Assembly (NCBI GenBank): GCA_049974865.1
Contig: JBNGCX010000001.1
Span: forward strand, 1 to 64,000
DNA length: 64,000 nucleotides
Origin: JAGSOU01 sp049974865
GTDB taxonomy: Bacteria; Pseudomonadota; Alphaproteobacteria; Rhodobacterales; Rhodobacteraceae
Direction: 5' to 3'
Positions 1 to 8,870 of the stretch are shown here, piece after piece; position 1 is the stretch's first letter; each line of letters opens with the position of its first letter. Below the pieces are notes generated by a model. The model was not told the DNA's origin. It searched no databases and saw only the letters and a program-made list of their open reading frames with translations. The position numbers and the translations under genes are program-made.

Positions 1-1340
1 CCGCCGCTGAGCGTGTCGTTGCCGTCGCCGCCGTTCAGCGTATCGTTGCCCGCGCCGCCGGCGAGGAGGTCGTCGCCCAGCCGGCCGAGCATGCGGTCGG
101 CGCCGCCACCGCCGTGGAAGGCGTCGTCGCCGTTGCCACCCTGCACGGTGTCGTCGCCCGCGCCGCCGAACACGGTGTCCCGGCCCAGCGTCCCGCCCTG
201 GCCGTTGTTCTGAAACAGGTCATTGCCCGCGCCGAGGAAGGCCTTGTCGCGGCCGTTGTTGCCCGCAACCGTGTCATCGCCATCGCCGCCGTTCAGCGTG
301 TCGTTGCCGCCGTTGCCGATCAAGATGTCCGTTCCGGCGTCGCCAACGAGGGAGTTGCCCAGATCGTTACCGGTGAGAGTGTCGTTGCCGCTGCCACCGA
401 CCGCATTTTCGATTTCGGCGCCGAAGGCAACCGTGAACCCGCCGTGGATACCCTGTGCACTCGAAATGTAGCCGCCGGCATCCGGACCGACGAGGGGCGC
501 TTCGCGCAAGTCGATGTTCGCAGAAAGGGAACTCCCGGCGTTGGAAATCGTATCGATCCCCCCGGCATCCCAGATGCTGCTCCAATAGGTCCCGGCAGCG
601 TTCGTTTTCGGCAGGAGGTAGGTATTGTTGCCAGTTTGGAAATTGTTATTGGGGCCGTAGAGCAACTGTAGCGCGTATATGTCGAGTGCCATCGGGCCAC
701 CGACCCACCCGTAATCGTAACTGGGTGGGCTTCCGACGCCGGTGACCCACGGATCGTTGTAGGTCATCACCGTGTGAATGCCCTGGTTCAGCCGATGGGT
801 GCCGAGGTCACTCGACGTCACGACGCCCGGGAAGTTGGTTGCGTCGACCAGAGACCCGCCGTCGTGAGGGTGAGCCAAACCCAGCCCATGGCCCATTTCG
901 TGAACCAGGGTCAGGAAGCCATAGCCCCCTATCTGCAGCCCGCTCGAATCCCAGCCGGAGCCTTCCCAGTTGAACTGCGCGTACAAGGGTTCATAGGCGA
1001 AGTTGGGCACTTCGTGTATTCCCAACACGCCGGCGCCAAGCTCGATGTCGTCAACGGACCAGTACCATATGTCAGCGTCCGCAGAGGCGACCGTGGAGAA
1101 CTCGATATTCGCCACGGCCTCGAAAGCGGCGAGCGCAGAAGTGATCGCCGAAATCTCGTAGTTCAACCAGGTGTATCCGAAACCGACGATCGCGTAGGGG
1201 TCCGCTCCGCTCATCAGTGCAACGCCAATCGTCGTCGTGCCGCCGTCGGCGTCGGCCCACTTGCCGCCCCACACCAAGCTGTCAATCCAGGGGTTGGCGC
1301 CATCTGTGGGGGTGCCGTCGGTGGGTATCCCGGTGGCCAT
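1..1340 (-). CDS. Serralysin-like M10 metalloprotease with RTX repeats (C-terminus outside window)
   Basis: Reads leftward from an ATG at 1340 and is still open at base 1, so at least 446 residues are present and the C-terminus is missing. Residues 147-157 spell HEMGHGLGLAH, the HExxHxxGxxH zinc site of metzincins, and a Met-turn (MTYND) follows at about residue 192. From about residue 315 the protein is made of glycine/aspartate nonapeptides of the GGxGxDxLxG type, which bind calcium and are typical of type I-secreted proteins. The start is supported by a GGAAGGAA ribosome site. Serralysins cleave extracellular proteins after secretion through an ABC exporter; no exporter genes are visible here. 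The pre-catalytic part (about 145 residues, no signal peptide) fits the family. Specificity cannot be judged. Confidence 0.88.
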   Translation of the reverse strand, partial: MATGIPTDGTPTDGANPWIDSLVWGGKWADADGGTTTIGVALMSGADPYAIVGFGYTWLNYEISAITSALAAFEAVANIEFSTVASADADIWYWSVDDIELGAGVLGIHEVPNFAYEPLYAQFNWEGSGWDSSGLQIGGYGFLTLVHEMGHGLGLAHPHDGGSLVDATNFPGVVTSSDLGTHRLNQGIHTVMTYNDPWVTGVGSPPSYDYGWVGGPMALDIYALQLLYGPNNNFQTGNNTYLLPKTNAAGTYWSSIWDAGGIDTISNAGSSLSANIDLREAPLVGPDAGGYISSAQGIHGGFTVAFGAEIENAVGGSGNDTLTGNDLGNSLVGDAGTDILIGNGGNDTLNGGDGDDTVAGNNGRDKAFLGAGNDLFQNNGQGGTLGRDTVFGGAGDDTVQGGNGDDAFHGGGGADRMLGRLGDDLLAGGAGNDTLNGGDGNDTLSG

Positions 1341-1803
1341 AGTTCGTTTCCTTCCACAACAATGAAACCGGCTCCGTAAGGAAAATCATCCCCATCATGA
1401 ACCGCACGGCGGTGCACAACTACATTATCCACGCCATCATTTCTTTGCTACCGCAAGTTGTCTTCCCCGGCATTGCCGGGGAGATGTTCCCGCCCGCGCT
1501 TCAACGGGGCGGGATCTTCGGTGCGGGGACGTTCCGTGAGAGATGGGCGTGACCGATACACGATGCGGGGCCAGGACAAGGGCAGGCTGCCGGTTTCGCG
1601 GTGGTTTGAGCCCGGGACCGATTGCAGCGGAGGACAAGGCGCGGGCAATCGACGTGCAACAGCGGCACCGTGCGCGACAGCGGACGGGACTGGGCGGGGT
1701 ATTTGAGGCCTTGGAGGGCGCGGCCGGCAACCGGCGGCGACCTTCGCATAGAAGTGGGGGCGCCGTAGCTTGCCCTCAATTCTTCGACATTAGAGAGAGA
1801 AAG
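1341..1803. other. Intergenic region with one short hairpin
   Basis: No convincing gene is seen between the protease start and tRNA-Glu; the short open frames here are low-complexity and lack ribosome sites. An 8-bp perfect hairpin with a 3-nt ATT loop (TCCCCGGC / GCCGGGGA) lies at 1464-1482, without a T tract on either side. The promoter of the protease gene must lie at the left edge of this stretch. Confidence 0.5.
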
Positions 1804-1878
1804 TGGCAGCCCGTAGGGGAATCGAACCCCTCTTTCCAGGTTGAAAACCTGGCGTCCTAACCGATAGACGAACGGGCC
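1804..1878 (-). tRNA. tRNA-Glu (anticodon UUC)
   Basis: On the minus strand a full cloverleaf can be folded: acceptor GGCCCGT with ACGGGCT, anticodon stem CCAGG/CCTGG closing the loop TTTTCAA (anticodon TTC), and a T arm containing GGTTCGATTCC. The 3' CCA is encoded at 1806-1804. The mature body is 1807-1878. Confidence 0.97.
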
Positions 1879-1993
1879 AGCGCCGTGGCGTGACGCGGTA
1901 ATTAGGCAAAACGCGCGATGGGTGCAAGAGGGTTTTTCAAAAAAATTCCGGGAAATTTCCGGGCCGGCGAAGCGTCGCGGCGAGAGACGTTTT

Positions 1994-3745
1994 TCAGGCG
2001 CGCGCGGCGTCTTCCAGGCGCAGTTGCACCCGCTGTTTCCCGCCCCAGCTGTTGATCTCCAGCCGCCCGGCCAGATGGAAGCGCGCGCCGCCGTGATTTT
2101 CCAGCATCGGTCCCAGCGGGCCGTCGAAGGCGCCGAAGCAGATCGCCTCCAGCCGCGCGGCCATGCCGTCGCTGAGGGTCAGTTTCAGGTGGCTTTCGCC
2201 GACCCGCTTGGCAAAGCGAATCTCGGCCTCGGGGAAGGCGAAGCGCGGGGCAGGGGCGCCCGCGCCGAAGGGGCCGGCGGCCTCGATCCGCTGGATCAGC
2301 TCGACCGTCGCCGCGCCCGGCATCAACAGCCCGTCGAGGCGCAGATCGGCGGGGCCAGCCTCGCCCGCGCCCTGTTTGTCCAGCAGTTCGGAAAGGCGCT
2401 CCATCGCCTCTTCCAGCCGGTCGCGGGCGACGGTCAGGCCGGCGGCCATCTTGTGCCCGCCGCCTTTCAGCAGCAGCCCCTCGGTCGCCAGCCGGTGGAT
2501 CGACGCGCCGAGGTCCACCCCCGCGATGGACCGGCCCGAGCCCTTGCCCTCGTCGCCGCCCAGCCCGATCACCACGGCGGGGCGGTTGGTGGCCTCCTTC
2601 AGGCGCGAGGCGACGATGCCCACTACGCCGGGGTGCCAGCCCTCGCCCGCGGCCCAGACCAGCGGGCCGTCGAGGCCGCGCGCCTCGGCCTGTTCCAGCG
2701 CCTGGTCGCGCACGGCGTTCTCGATCTCGCGCCGCTCGGTGTTGAGCTGGTCCAACCGCTCGGCCAGCGCCGCGGCCTCGGCCGGGTTGTCGGTGGCCAG
2801 CAGGCGCGCGCCGAGGTCGGCCTGCCCGATCCGCCCGCCGGCGTTCACCCGCGGCCCCAGCAGGAAGCCCAGGTGATATGGCGTGGGGTAACTGTCCATG
2901 CGCGAGACGTCCGACAGGGCCACCAGCCCGGGCCGTGCGCGCCGCGCCATGACCTTCAGCCCCTGGCGCACCAGCGCCCGGTTGACGCCGATCAGCGGCG
3001 CCACATCGGCCACCGTGGCCAGCGCCACGAGGTCGAGAGAGTTCAGCAGGTTCGGGCCGGTCATGCCCGACGCGCGCATCTGGCGCCCGGCCTCGACCAG
3101 CAACAGGAACACCACGCCCGCGGCGCAGAGATGCCCCAGATCGCCGGATTCGTCCTGCCGGTTGGGGTTCACCACGGCCAGCGCCGGCGGCAGGGTCTCG
3201 CCGCCCAGGTGGTGGTCGAGAACCACCACGTCCGCGCCCTCGGCGGCGGCGATGGGCTCATGGCTCAGCGTGCCGCAATCGACGCAGACGATCAGGTCGT
3301 GGTCGCGCGCCAGCGCTCGCATGGCGGGCACGTTGGGGCCGTAGCCCTCGTCGATGCGGTCGGGGATGTAGAGAGTCGCCTGCCGCCCCAGCGCGCGCAG
3401 CCAGTCGATCAGCAGTGCGGCAGAGGCGCCGCCGTCGACATCGTAATCGGCGAAGATGGCGATGCGCTCGCCCTTGCGCACCGCGTGCAGCACCCGTTCC
3501 GCCGCCGCGCCCATGTCGCGCAGGCTGAGGGGATCGGGCAGCAGGTCGCGCAGGGCGGGTTCGAGGAAGCCCTCGGCCTCTTCCGGGGCCACGCCGCGCC
3601 GGGCCAGCACCTGCGCCACCGGGGCGGGCAGGCCGGTGGCCTGCGCCAGCGCCTCGGCCAGCCGGTCCTCGGCCGCCCCGGGACCGACCCAGCGCCGGCC
3701 CGTGACCGAGCTTTCGACGCCCAGGAACGCCGGCCGGTCGCTCAC
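1994..3745 (-). CDS. recJ: Single-stranded-DNA-specific exonuclease RecJ
   Basis: Encodes 583 residues. RecJ degrades single-stranded DNA 5' to 3' in recombination and mismatch repair. DHH-family metal motifs are present: ADYDVDG at 99-105, DCGT at 156-159 and LDHH at about 176-179, followed by a DHHA1-type segment with GGGHKMAAG and the RecJ OB-type C-terminal part. The start is a GTG at 3745 whose bases overlap the glpX stop (GTGA), implying translational coupling. A much longer open frame continues upstream in the same frame, but it is antisense-like read-through of glpX and not part of RecJ. It is the last gene of hom-glpX-recJ. Confidence 0.95.
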   Translation of the reverse strand: MSDRPAFLGVESSVTGRRWVGPGAAEDRLAEALAQATGLPAPVAQVLARRGVAPEEAEGFLEPALRDLLPDPLSLRDMGAAAERVLHAVRKGERIAIFADYDVDGGASAALLIDWLRALGRQATLYIPDRIDEGYGPNVPAMRALARDHDLIVCVDCGTLSHEPIAAAEGADVVVLDHHLGGETLPPALAVVNPNRQDESGDLGHLCAAGVVFLLLVEAGRQMRASGMTGPNLLNSLDLVALATVADVAPLIGVNRALVRQGLKVMARRARPGLVALSDVSRMDSYPTPYHLGFLLGPRVNAGGRIGQADLGARLLATDNPAEAAALAERLDQLNTERREIENAVRDQALEQAEARGLDGPLVWAAGEGWHPGVVGIVASRLKEATNRPAVVIGLGGDEGKGSGRSIAGVDLGASIHRLATEGLLLKGGGHKMAAGLTVARDRLEEAMERLSELLDKQGAGEAGPADLRLDGLLMPGAATVELIQRIEAAGPFGAGAPAPRFAFPEAEIRFAKRVGESHLKLTLSDGMAARLEAICFGAFDGPLGPMLENHGGARFHLAGRLEINSWGGKQRVQLRLEDAARA

Positions 3746-4707
3746 GTCACCGGGTTGCGGTAGGACATGCGCCGGACCGAGCCGGTCTTGGAGCGCATGA
3801 GGATGGTTTCGGCGGTCAGGACGCCCGGCTCGCGCTTGATGCCGCGCAGGATGGAGCCGTCGGTGACGCCGGTGGCGGCAAAGATCACGTCGGCGGTGAC
3901 CATCTCGTCGCGCGAATAGATGCGGTCGAGATCGCTGATCCCGGCCTTCTCGGCGCGGGCGCGCTCGTATTCGTTGCGGAACAGCAGCTTGCCCCAGATC
4001 TGCCCGCCCATGCATTTCAGGGCCGAGGCCGCCAGCACGCCCTCCGGCGCCCCGCCCGAGCCCATGTACATGTCGATGCCGGTGATCTCGGCCTCGGCAC
4101 AGTGGATCACGCCGGCCACGTCGCCGTCGGTGATCAGCCGGATCGCCGCGCCGGTCTCGCGCAGCTCGTCGATCATGTCCTCGTGGCGCGGGCGCTCCAG
4201 CACGCAGACGGTGATGTCGGTCAGCGCGCAACCCTTGGCGTCGGCCAGCGCCTTGACCCGGTCGCAGGGCGACATTTCGAGGCTGACCACATCCTTGGGA
4301 TAGCCCGGCCCGATGGCCAGCTTTTCCATGTAGACGTCCGGGGCGTGCAGCAGCGTGCCGCGCGGGGCCATGGCGATCACCGTCAGGGCGTTGGGCATGT
4401 CCTTGGCGGTCAGCGTGGTGCCCTCCAGCGGGTCCAGCGCGATATCCACGCCGGGGCCTTCGCCGGTGCCCACCTCCTCGCCGATATAGAGCATCGGCGC
4501 CTCGTCGCGCTCACCCTCGCCGATCACCACCACGCCGGAAATGTCCAGCATGTTGAGCTGTTCGCGCATGGCGTTGACGGCGGCCTGGTCGGCGGCCTTT
4601 TCGTCGCCGCGGCCGATCAGCTTGGCCGAGGCCATCGCGGCGGCCTCGGAGACGCGGGCCAGGCCCAGCGACAGCATGCGGTCGTTGAAATCGGTGGGGT
4701 GAGACAT
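3742..4707 (-). CDS. glpX: Fructose-1,6-bisphosphatase class II
   Basis: 321 residues, the usual GlpX length. It hydrolyses fructose-1,6-bisphosphate to fructose-6-phosphate in gluconeogenesis. Family landmarks are GEGERDEAPML at 63-73 and the metal-binding DPLEGTT at 92-98. The ATG at 4707 (MSHPTDFNDR) is preferred over an upstream in-frame ATG at 4761 because the family begins here and an AGGAT ribosome site precedes it. It overlaps recJ by 4 bp and follows hom by 74 bp, so the three are probably cotranscribed. Confidence 0.95.
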   Translation of the reverse strand: MSHPTDFNDRMLSLGLARVSEAAAMASAKLIGRGDEKAADQAAVNAMREQLNMLDISGVVVIGEGERDEAPMLYIGEEVGTGEGPGVDIALDPLEGTTLTAKDMPNALTVIAMAPRGTLLHAPDVYMEKLAIGPGYPKDVVSLEMSPCDRVKALADAKGCALTDITVCVLERPRHEDMIDELRETGAAIRLITDGDVAGVIHCAEAEITGIDMYMGSGGAPEGVLAASALKCMGGQIWGKLLFRNEYERARAEKAGISDLDRIYSRDEMVTADVIFAATGVTDGSILRGIKREPGVLTAETILMRSKTGSVRRMSYRNPVT

Positions 4708-4781
4708 CGGTAATATCCTGTGGTTAAACGGCGCCACGCCCCTACACCTATCCGGTGACAAGGGGGTGACACAAGCTGGGC

Positions 4782-6068
4782 TCAGACCTGCTCGATGCGG
4801 ATCGCGACCGGGATGCCCTCGACCACGCCGGTGCCGGCCAGCGCGTTTCGGGCCAGGTCCAGCGCGTCGCGCGTGGTCTTGTGGGTGACGATCAGCACCG
4901 GGGCCATGGGCGCGGCATGGCCGTATTGGCGCATCCGGTCGATGGAGATTCCGGCATCGCCCAGAACCGTCGCCACCTTGGCCAGCGCGCCGGGTTTGTC
5001 CTGAAGCTGCATGCGCAGGTAATAGGGCGCGGCGGCGGCCACGCGGGCGCGGCGGGCCTGTTCCAGCCCGGCCGCGGGCTGGCCGAAGGTCGCCACGCGA
5101 ATGCCGCGGGCGATGTCGATGACATCGGACATCACTGCGCTGGCAGTCGGGCCTTCGCCCGCGCCCGCCCCGCGCAGCACGATCTGGCCCACGGCGTCGC
5201 CTTCGAGCACCACCATGTTGGTGCCGCCCTCGAGCTGACCCAGCGGGCTGGAGGCGGGCACCAGGCAGGGCGTCATGCGCTGCTCGAGCCCCCGGCCGGT
5301 CATCTGAGCCACCCCCAGGAGCTTGATGCGGAAGCCCATGTCGGCGGCGCGGTGAATGTCCTCGATGGTGATCTGCCCGATGCCTTCCAGTTCGACCCCG
5401 TCGAAATCGACCTGGGTGCCGAAGGCGATGGAGGCCAGTAGCGCCAGCTTGTGGCCCGCGTCGATGCCGCCCACGTCGAGCTCGGGGTCGGCCTCGAGAT
5501 AGCCCAGCTTGTTGGCCTCCTCGAACACCTCCTCATAGGGCAGGCCGGCGCCCTGCATCCGGGTGAGGATGTAGTTGCAGGTGCCGTTCATCACGCCCAT
5601 GACGCGGGTGATCTCGTTGCCGGCCAGCCCCTCGGTCAGGGCCTTGACCACCGGGATGCCGCCCGCGACGGCGGCCTCGAAGCGGATCACCCGGCCCGCG
5701 GCCTCGGCCGCTTCGGCCAGTTCCTGGCCGTGGATGGCCAGCATCGCCTTGTTGGCGGTGACCACGTCCTTGCCAGCGGCGATGGCGGCCTCGGTCGCGG
5801 CCTTGGCCGGCCCGTCCGAGCCGCCCATCAGCTCGACGAACACGTCCACGTCGTCGCGCGTGGCCAGGGCGACGGGGTCGTCCTCCCAGGCGTAGCCCTC
5901 GACATCCACGCCGCGATCCTTGTGCCGGGTGCGGGCCGAGACGGCGGTGATCTCGACGGGGCGGCCGCTGCGCCGCGCCAGCAGGTTGGCGCGTTGCTGG
6001 ACGATCTTGACGACGCCGACACCGACGGTGCCGAGCCCGGCGATGCCGAGGCGCAGGGGGGTGGTCAT
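4782..6068 (-). CDS. hom: Homoserine dehydrogenase
   Basis: 428 residues. It reduces aspartate semialdehyde to homoserine for threonine and methionine synthesis. An N-terminal Rossmann motif GIAGLGTVG lies at 8-16, the catalytic domain contains GGIPVVKALTEG and the MNGTCNYILT stretch, and a C-terminal ACT domain occupies about 347-428, expected to bind threonine for feedback control. The ATG at 6068 has GGAGAG about 8 nt upstream; other in-frame ATGs lie at 6083 and 6131, but the homologous start matches MTTPLRLGIAG. Confidence 0.96.
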   Translation of the reverse strand: MTTPLRLGIAGLGTVGVGVVKIVQQRANLLARRSGRPVEITAVSARTRHKDRGVDVEGYAWEDDPVALATRDDVDVFVELMGGSDGPAKAATEAAIAAGKDVVTANKAMLAIHGQELAEAAEAAGRVIRFEAAVAGGIPVVKALTEGLAGNEITRVMGVMNGTCNYILTRMQGAGLPYEEVFEEANKLGYLEADPELDVGGIDAGHKLALLASIAFGTQVDFDGVELEGIGQITIEDIHRAADMGFRIKLLGVAQMTGRGLEQRMTPCLVPASSPLGQLEGGTNMVVLEGDAVGQIVLRGAGAGEGPTASAVMSDVIDIARGIRVATFGQPAAGLEQARRARVAAAAPYYLRMQLQDKPGALAKVATVLGDAGISIDRMRQYGHAAPMAPVLIVTHKTTRDALDLARNALAGTGVVEGIPVAIRIEQV

Positions 6069-6147
6069 GTTCGGGCTCTCCATCCGGATGGGTGCAGGTC
6101 GGGCGACAGTTACCGCGTTGCGCGCGGGCATGCAACGCGTGGGGTCG

Positions 6148-6444
6148 TCACCCCGGGTGTCGGGCGATGGCGCGCAGCAGCCGCGCCCGGTCGGCCGGCG
6201 GCAGGGCGGAGATGCGGCGCAGTTGCGCGGCCTTCCAGCGCAGCGCCGCGGCGCGGGCGGCGAGCCGCGCGCCGGTCTCCTCGTCCAGCGCCGTCACCCT
6301 GGCCCCGGCGAGCAGCCCCTCCAGCGGCACGAGGCGCGGATAGGGCGCGGCGCGGGCCTCGGCGCTCGTGGCGGTGTCGAGCTCGGGGAAATCCGTGCAG
6401 CCCGTCAGCAGGGCGAGCGAGAGGATCAATGCGGCGCGTGTCAT
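6148..6444 (-). CDS. Small lipoprotein of unknown function
   Basis: 98 residues with a short signal peptide ending in the lipobox LLTGC (Cys at about 16), so it is expected to be lipid-anchored in the envelope. The rest is alanine/arginine-rich and helical with no recognised domain. It lies upstream of hom on the same strand and diverges from the TetR gene. The product is not identified. Confidence 0.7.
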   Translation of the reverse strand: MTRAALILSLALLTGCTDFPELDTATSAEARAAPYPRLVPLEGLLAGARVTALDEETGARLAARAAALRWKAAQLRRISALPPADRARLLRAIARHPG

Positions 6445-6514
6445 GGCCCTGACCGTGGGGAGAATCTGGCTCGACCTTAGCCGGGCGGCCGCGGGGACAG
6501 CAAGCCAAGGCTTG

Positions 6515-6534
6515 AACTGAACGTCTGTTCAGTT
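6515..6534. promoter_or_regulatory. Perfect inverted repeat, likely TetR operator
   Basis: AACTGAAC-N4-GTTCAGTT, a perfect 8-bp-arm palindrome ending 12 bp before the TetR-family start codon at 6546 and 71 bp from the divergent lipoprotein start. Size, symmetry and placement fit an autoregulatory TetR operator, probably also acting on the divergent promoter. Confidence 0.75.
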
Positions 6535-6545
6535 AAGCATGGGGC

Positions 6546-7133
6546 ATGGCACGCAAGACAGGCTCCCATTCCGATATCACCGGCCCCAAGGTCCGCGCCG
6601 CCGCGCAGAAGCTTTTCGCGCGGCACGGCTATGCCGCCGTCTCCATGCGCCAGATCGCGGGCGAGGTGGGGGTGCAGGCCGGCGCGCTTTACAACTACAC
6701 GCCGGACAAGCAGAGCCTGCTGTTCGACATGATGAAGGCGCATATGGACGAGTTGCTGGACGCCTGGCAGGCCGAGCCCAAGGGCACCGGGCCGATGGAG
6801 CGGCTGGAGGCCTTCACCCGTTTCCACGTCCGCTTTCATCTCGACCGGCCCGAGGCGGTGTTCATCGCCTATATGGAGCTGCGCAACCTGGAGCCCGGGA
6901 ATTTCGAGGTGATCGAGGGCCTGCGCAAGCGCTACGAGCGCGCGCTGGAGGAGATACTGCGCGACGGCCAGGAGGCGGGCGTGTTCAGCCTGGCCGATAC
7001 CAAGCTGGCCGCGCTGGCGGTGATCGCCATGCTGACCGGGGTGACCACCTGGTATCGCGACGACGGCCGGCTGAGCCGCGACCGGGTGGTGGGGATCTAC
7101 TGGAACATGGTGCGCAAGGCGGTGGGGGGCTGA
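6546..7133 (+). CDS. TetR/AcrR family transcriptional regulator
   Basis: 195 residues. The N-terminal helix-turn-helix spans about residues 12-58 (KVRAAAQKLFARHGYAAVSM ... GVQAGALYNYTPDKQSLL), with the family signature GALYNYTPDK in the recognition-helix region. The C-terminal helical part is the ligand-binding domain and its ligand is unknown. A perfect palindrome just upstream is its probable operator, suggesting autorepression. The ATG at 6546 is chosen over one at 6539, which is in another frame. Neighbours (lipoprotein, pirin) give no clear target. Confidence 0.9.
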   Translation: MARKTGSHSDITGPKVRAAAQKLFARHGYAAVSMRQIAGEVGVQAGALYNYTPDKQSLLFDMMKAHMDELLDAWQAEPKGTGPMERLEAFTRFHVRFHLDRPEAVFIAYMELRNLEPGNFEVIEGLRKRYERALEEILRDGQEAGVFSLADTKLAALAVIAMLTGVTTWYRDDGRLSRDRVVGIYWNMVRKAVGG

Positions 7134-7203
7134 GATCCGCCAAGCGGCGGCGCCTCGCGGCGCCACGCCTTTCGTTTGCGCCGCGCGTGCCGCGCGGCGG
7201 GTT

Positions 7204-7255
7204 GAGTATTTGGACCAAGAAGAAGGGGGCATCTTCTTCTTGGCGACAAATACTC
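7204..7255. terminator. Long hairpin between convergent genes, built from two inverted copies of an intergenic repeat
   Basis: The left arm 7204-7225 (GAGTATTTGG...CCAAGAAGAAG) pairs with 7233-7255 (CTTCTTCTTGG...CAAATACTC). The stem has about 20 bp with a small internal bulge and a loop GGGGGCA. It lies between the TetR gene and the convergent pirin gene, so a bidirectional terminator is likely. The left arm is identical over 22 nt to 16834-16855. Confidence 0.75.
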
Positions 7256-7303
7256 ATATCGCGACCGCGCCGCCGGGCGGGCCGCCGGTGGCGGCGCGCC
7301 CCG

Positions 7304-8215
7304 TCAGTGGGCGGGACGGATGAAGGTGCCGTTGCGCAGCTCGCGCATGGCCTGGCGCAGTTCGTCCTGGGTGTTCATCACGATGGGCCCGTGCCAGGCC
7401 ACCGGCTCTTCCAGCGGCGCGCCCGAAATCAGAAGGAAGCGCACGCCTTCCTCGCCCGCCTGCACCGTGACCTCGTCGCCGGTGCCGAAACGGATCAGCG
7501 TGCGGTTGCCGGAGAGGTCGCGGATGTTCACCTCCTCGCCCATTACCTCTTTCTCCAGCAGCACGCCGCTGGGGGCCGAGGCGTCGGCGAAGGCGCCGGA
7601 GCCGGCGAAGACATAGGCGAAGGCGCGGCGGTAGGTGTCCACCGGGAAGGTCTTCTTCACACCCGGGGGCACCGAGATATCCAGGTACTGCGGATCGGCG
7701 GCGATGCCGTCCACGGGGCCGGTCTTGCCCCAGAACGTGCCGACGACCACCCGGACGCGGGTGCCGTCGTCGTCGATGATCTCGGGGATGTCGGCGGCCT
7801 TGACGTCCTGGTAGCGCGGCGCGGTCATCTTCATGCTCGAGGGCAGGTTGGCCCAGAGCTGGAAGCCGTGCATCTGGCCCCTCTCGTTCCCCTTGGGCAT
7901 TTCCTGGTGCAGGATGCCCGAGCCGGCGGTCATCCACTGCACGTCGCCCGCGCCCAGCGTCCCGGCATTGCCCAGCGAATCGCCGTGTTCGACCGTGCCG
8001 TTCAGCACATAGGTGATGGTCTCGATCCCGCGATGCGGATGCCAGGGGAAGCCGCGCAGGTAATCCGCCGGGTTCTCGTTGCGGAAATCGTCGAACAGCA
8101 GGAACGGGTCCAGCTCGGTCGGGTCCTGGAAGCCGAAGGCGCGATGCAGGTGGACGCCGGCCCCTTCCATCGTGGGGACGGCCTTGCGTTGCGATGCGAC
8201 GGGTCTGATGGACAT
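7304..8215 (-). CDS. Pirin family protein
   Basis: 303 residues, usual pirin length. The N-terminal cupin carries the metal-binding HPHRGIETITYVLNG (about residues 57-71) and the following HGDSLGNAG; a C-terminal cupin with the FVFAGSG-like segment (YVFAGSGAF) follows. Pirins are iron-binding cupins, some with quercetinase activity and some acting as redox-sensing co-regulators; which applies is not shown. The ATG at 8215 is supported by AAGGAG; the frame stays open upstream to 8311 but without a ribosome site. It is convergent with the TetR gene. Confidence 0.92.
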   Translation of the reverse strand: MSIRPVASQRKAVPTMEGAGVHLHRAFGFQDPTELDPFLLFDDFRNENPADYLRGFPWHPHRGIETITYVLNGTVEHGDSLGNAGTLGAGDVQWMTAGSGILHQEMPKGNERGQMHGFQLWANLPSSMKMTAPRYQDVKAADIPEIIDDDGTRVRVVVGTFWGKTGPVDGIAADPQYLDISVPPGVKKTFPVDTYRRAFAYVFAGSGAFADASAPSGVLLEKEVMGEEVNIRDLSGNRTLIRFGTGDEVTVQAGEEGVRFLLISGAPLEEPVAWHGPIVMNTQDELRQAMRELRNGTFIRPAH

Positions 8216-8385
8216 GGCGGTTCTCCTTTGGCCAATACCTAGGGCCAGGGCCGCCCTGCGGCAATGCGCGCGGGCTGACGATGGCTGCGCAGAGGCTGTG
8301 CGTTCGCGCAAGGGGACCGTGGCCTCTCGATCTTTCCGCGCGGGGGCGTTAAAGGGGGCGCTGCGCTTTCTGGGAGGAGCCCGCC

Positions 8386-8862
8386 ATGTCTGATGTTCTG
8401 GCCACGCTGTCGGCCTCGAAATTCCGCCGCCTGTTCGGGGTGGGGGTGCTGCTGTGCCTCGGTTTCGGGCTGGTCTACCTGGCGCTGGCGCACCCGCCGG
8501 CGGCGCTGGGCTGGCAGCTCTTCCTGCTGGCGGTGGGCGTTCTGGCGCTGGTGCTGGCCGAGAAGATGCGCCGTGCCACCCAGGGCAGGGTGGTGCTGAC
8601 GCCGGAGGGGCTCTTCGACGGCGAGGGCCGGCTGCTGGCCCCGATCGAGGAGATCGAGGCGGTCGAGCGCGGCCCCTTCGCGATGAAGCCCTCTAACGGG
8701 TTCACGGTGCGGCTGAGCAAGGCGCGCGGCCGGGCCTGGGCACCGGGGCTGTGGTGGCGGCTGGGGTCGCGGCTGGGCGTGGGCGGGGTGACCCCCGCGG
8801 CGCAGGCCAAGGTGATGTCCGAGGCGCTGACCGTGCTGATGATGGAACGCGACGAGGCCTGA
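8386..8862 (+). CDS. Small membrane protein of unknown function
   Basis: 158 residues with a GGGAGGAG ribosome site. Two adjacent transmembrane helices are seen at about residues 17-36 and 43-60, followed by a soluble cytoplasmic part with a PH-like beta pattern (VVLTPEGLFDGEGRLL). No recognised family. It converges with the pilus gene block that ends 9 bp downstream. Confidence 0.72.
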   Translation: MSDVLATLSASKFRRLFGVGVLLCLGFGLVYLALAHPPAALGWQLFLLAVGVLALVLAEKMRRATQGRVVLTPEGLFDGEGRLLAPIEEIEAVERGPFAMKPSNGFTVRLSKARGRAWAPGLWWRLGSRLGVGGVTPAAQAKVMSEALTVLMMERDEA

Positions 8863-8870
8863 GCCGCGGC

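Noticed and set aside
1..330. Apparent tandem DNA repeats, possibly a CRISPR-like array
   Set aside because: The periodicity is the coding of RTX nonapeptides; there are no constant repeats with unique spacers.
1922..3763. 613-codon plus-strand frame opposite recJ
   Set aside because: Shadow of recJ; no ribosome site or recognisable domain.
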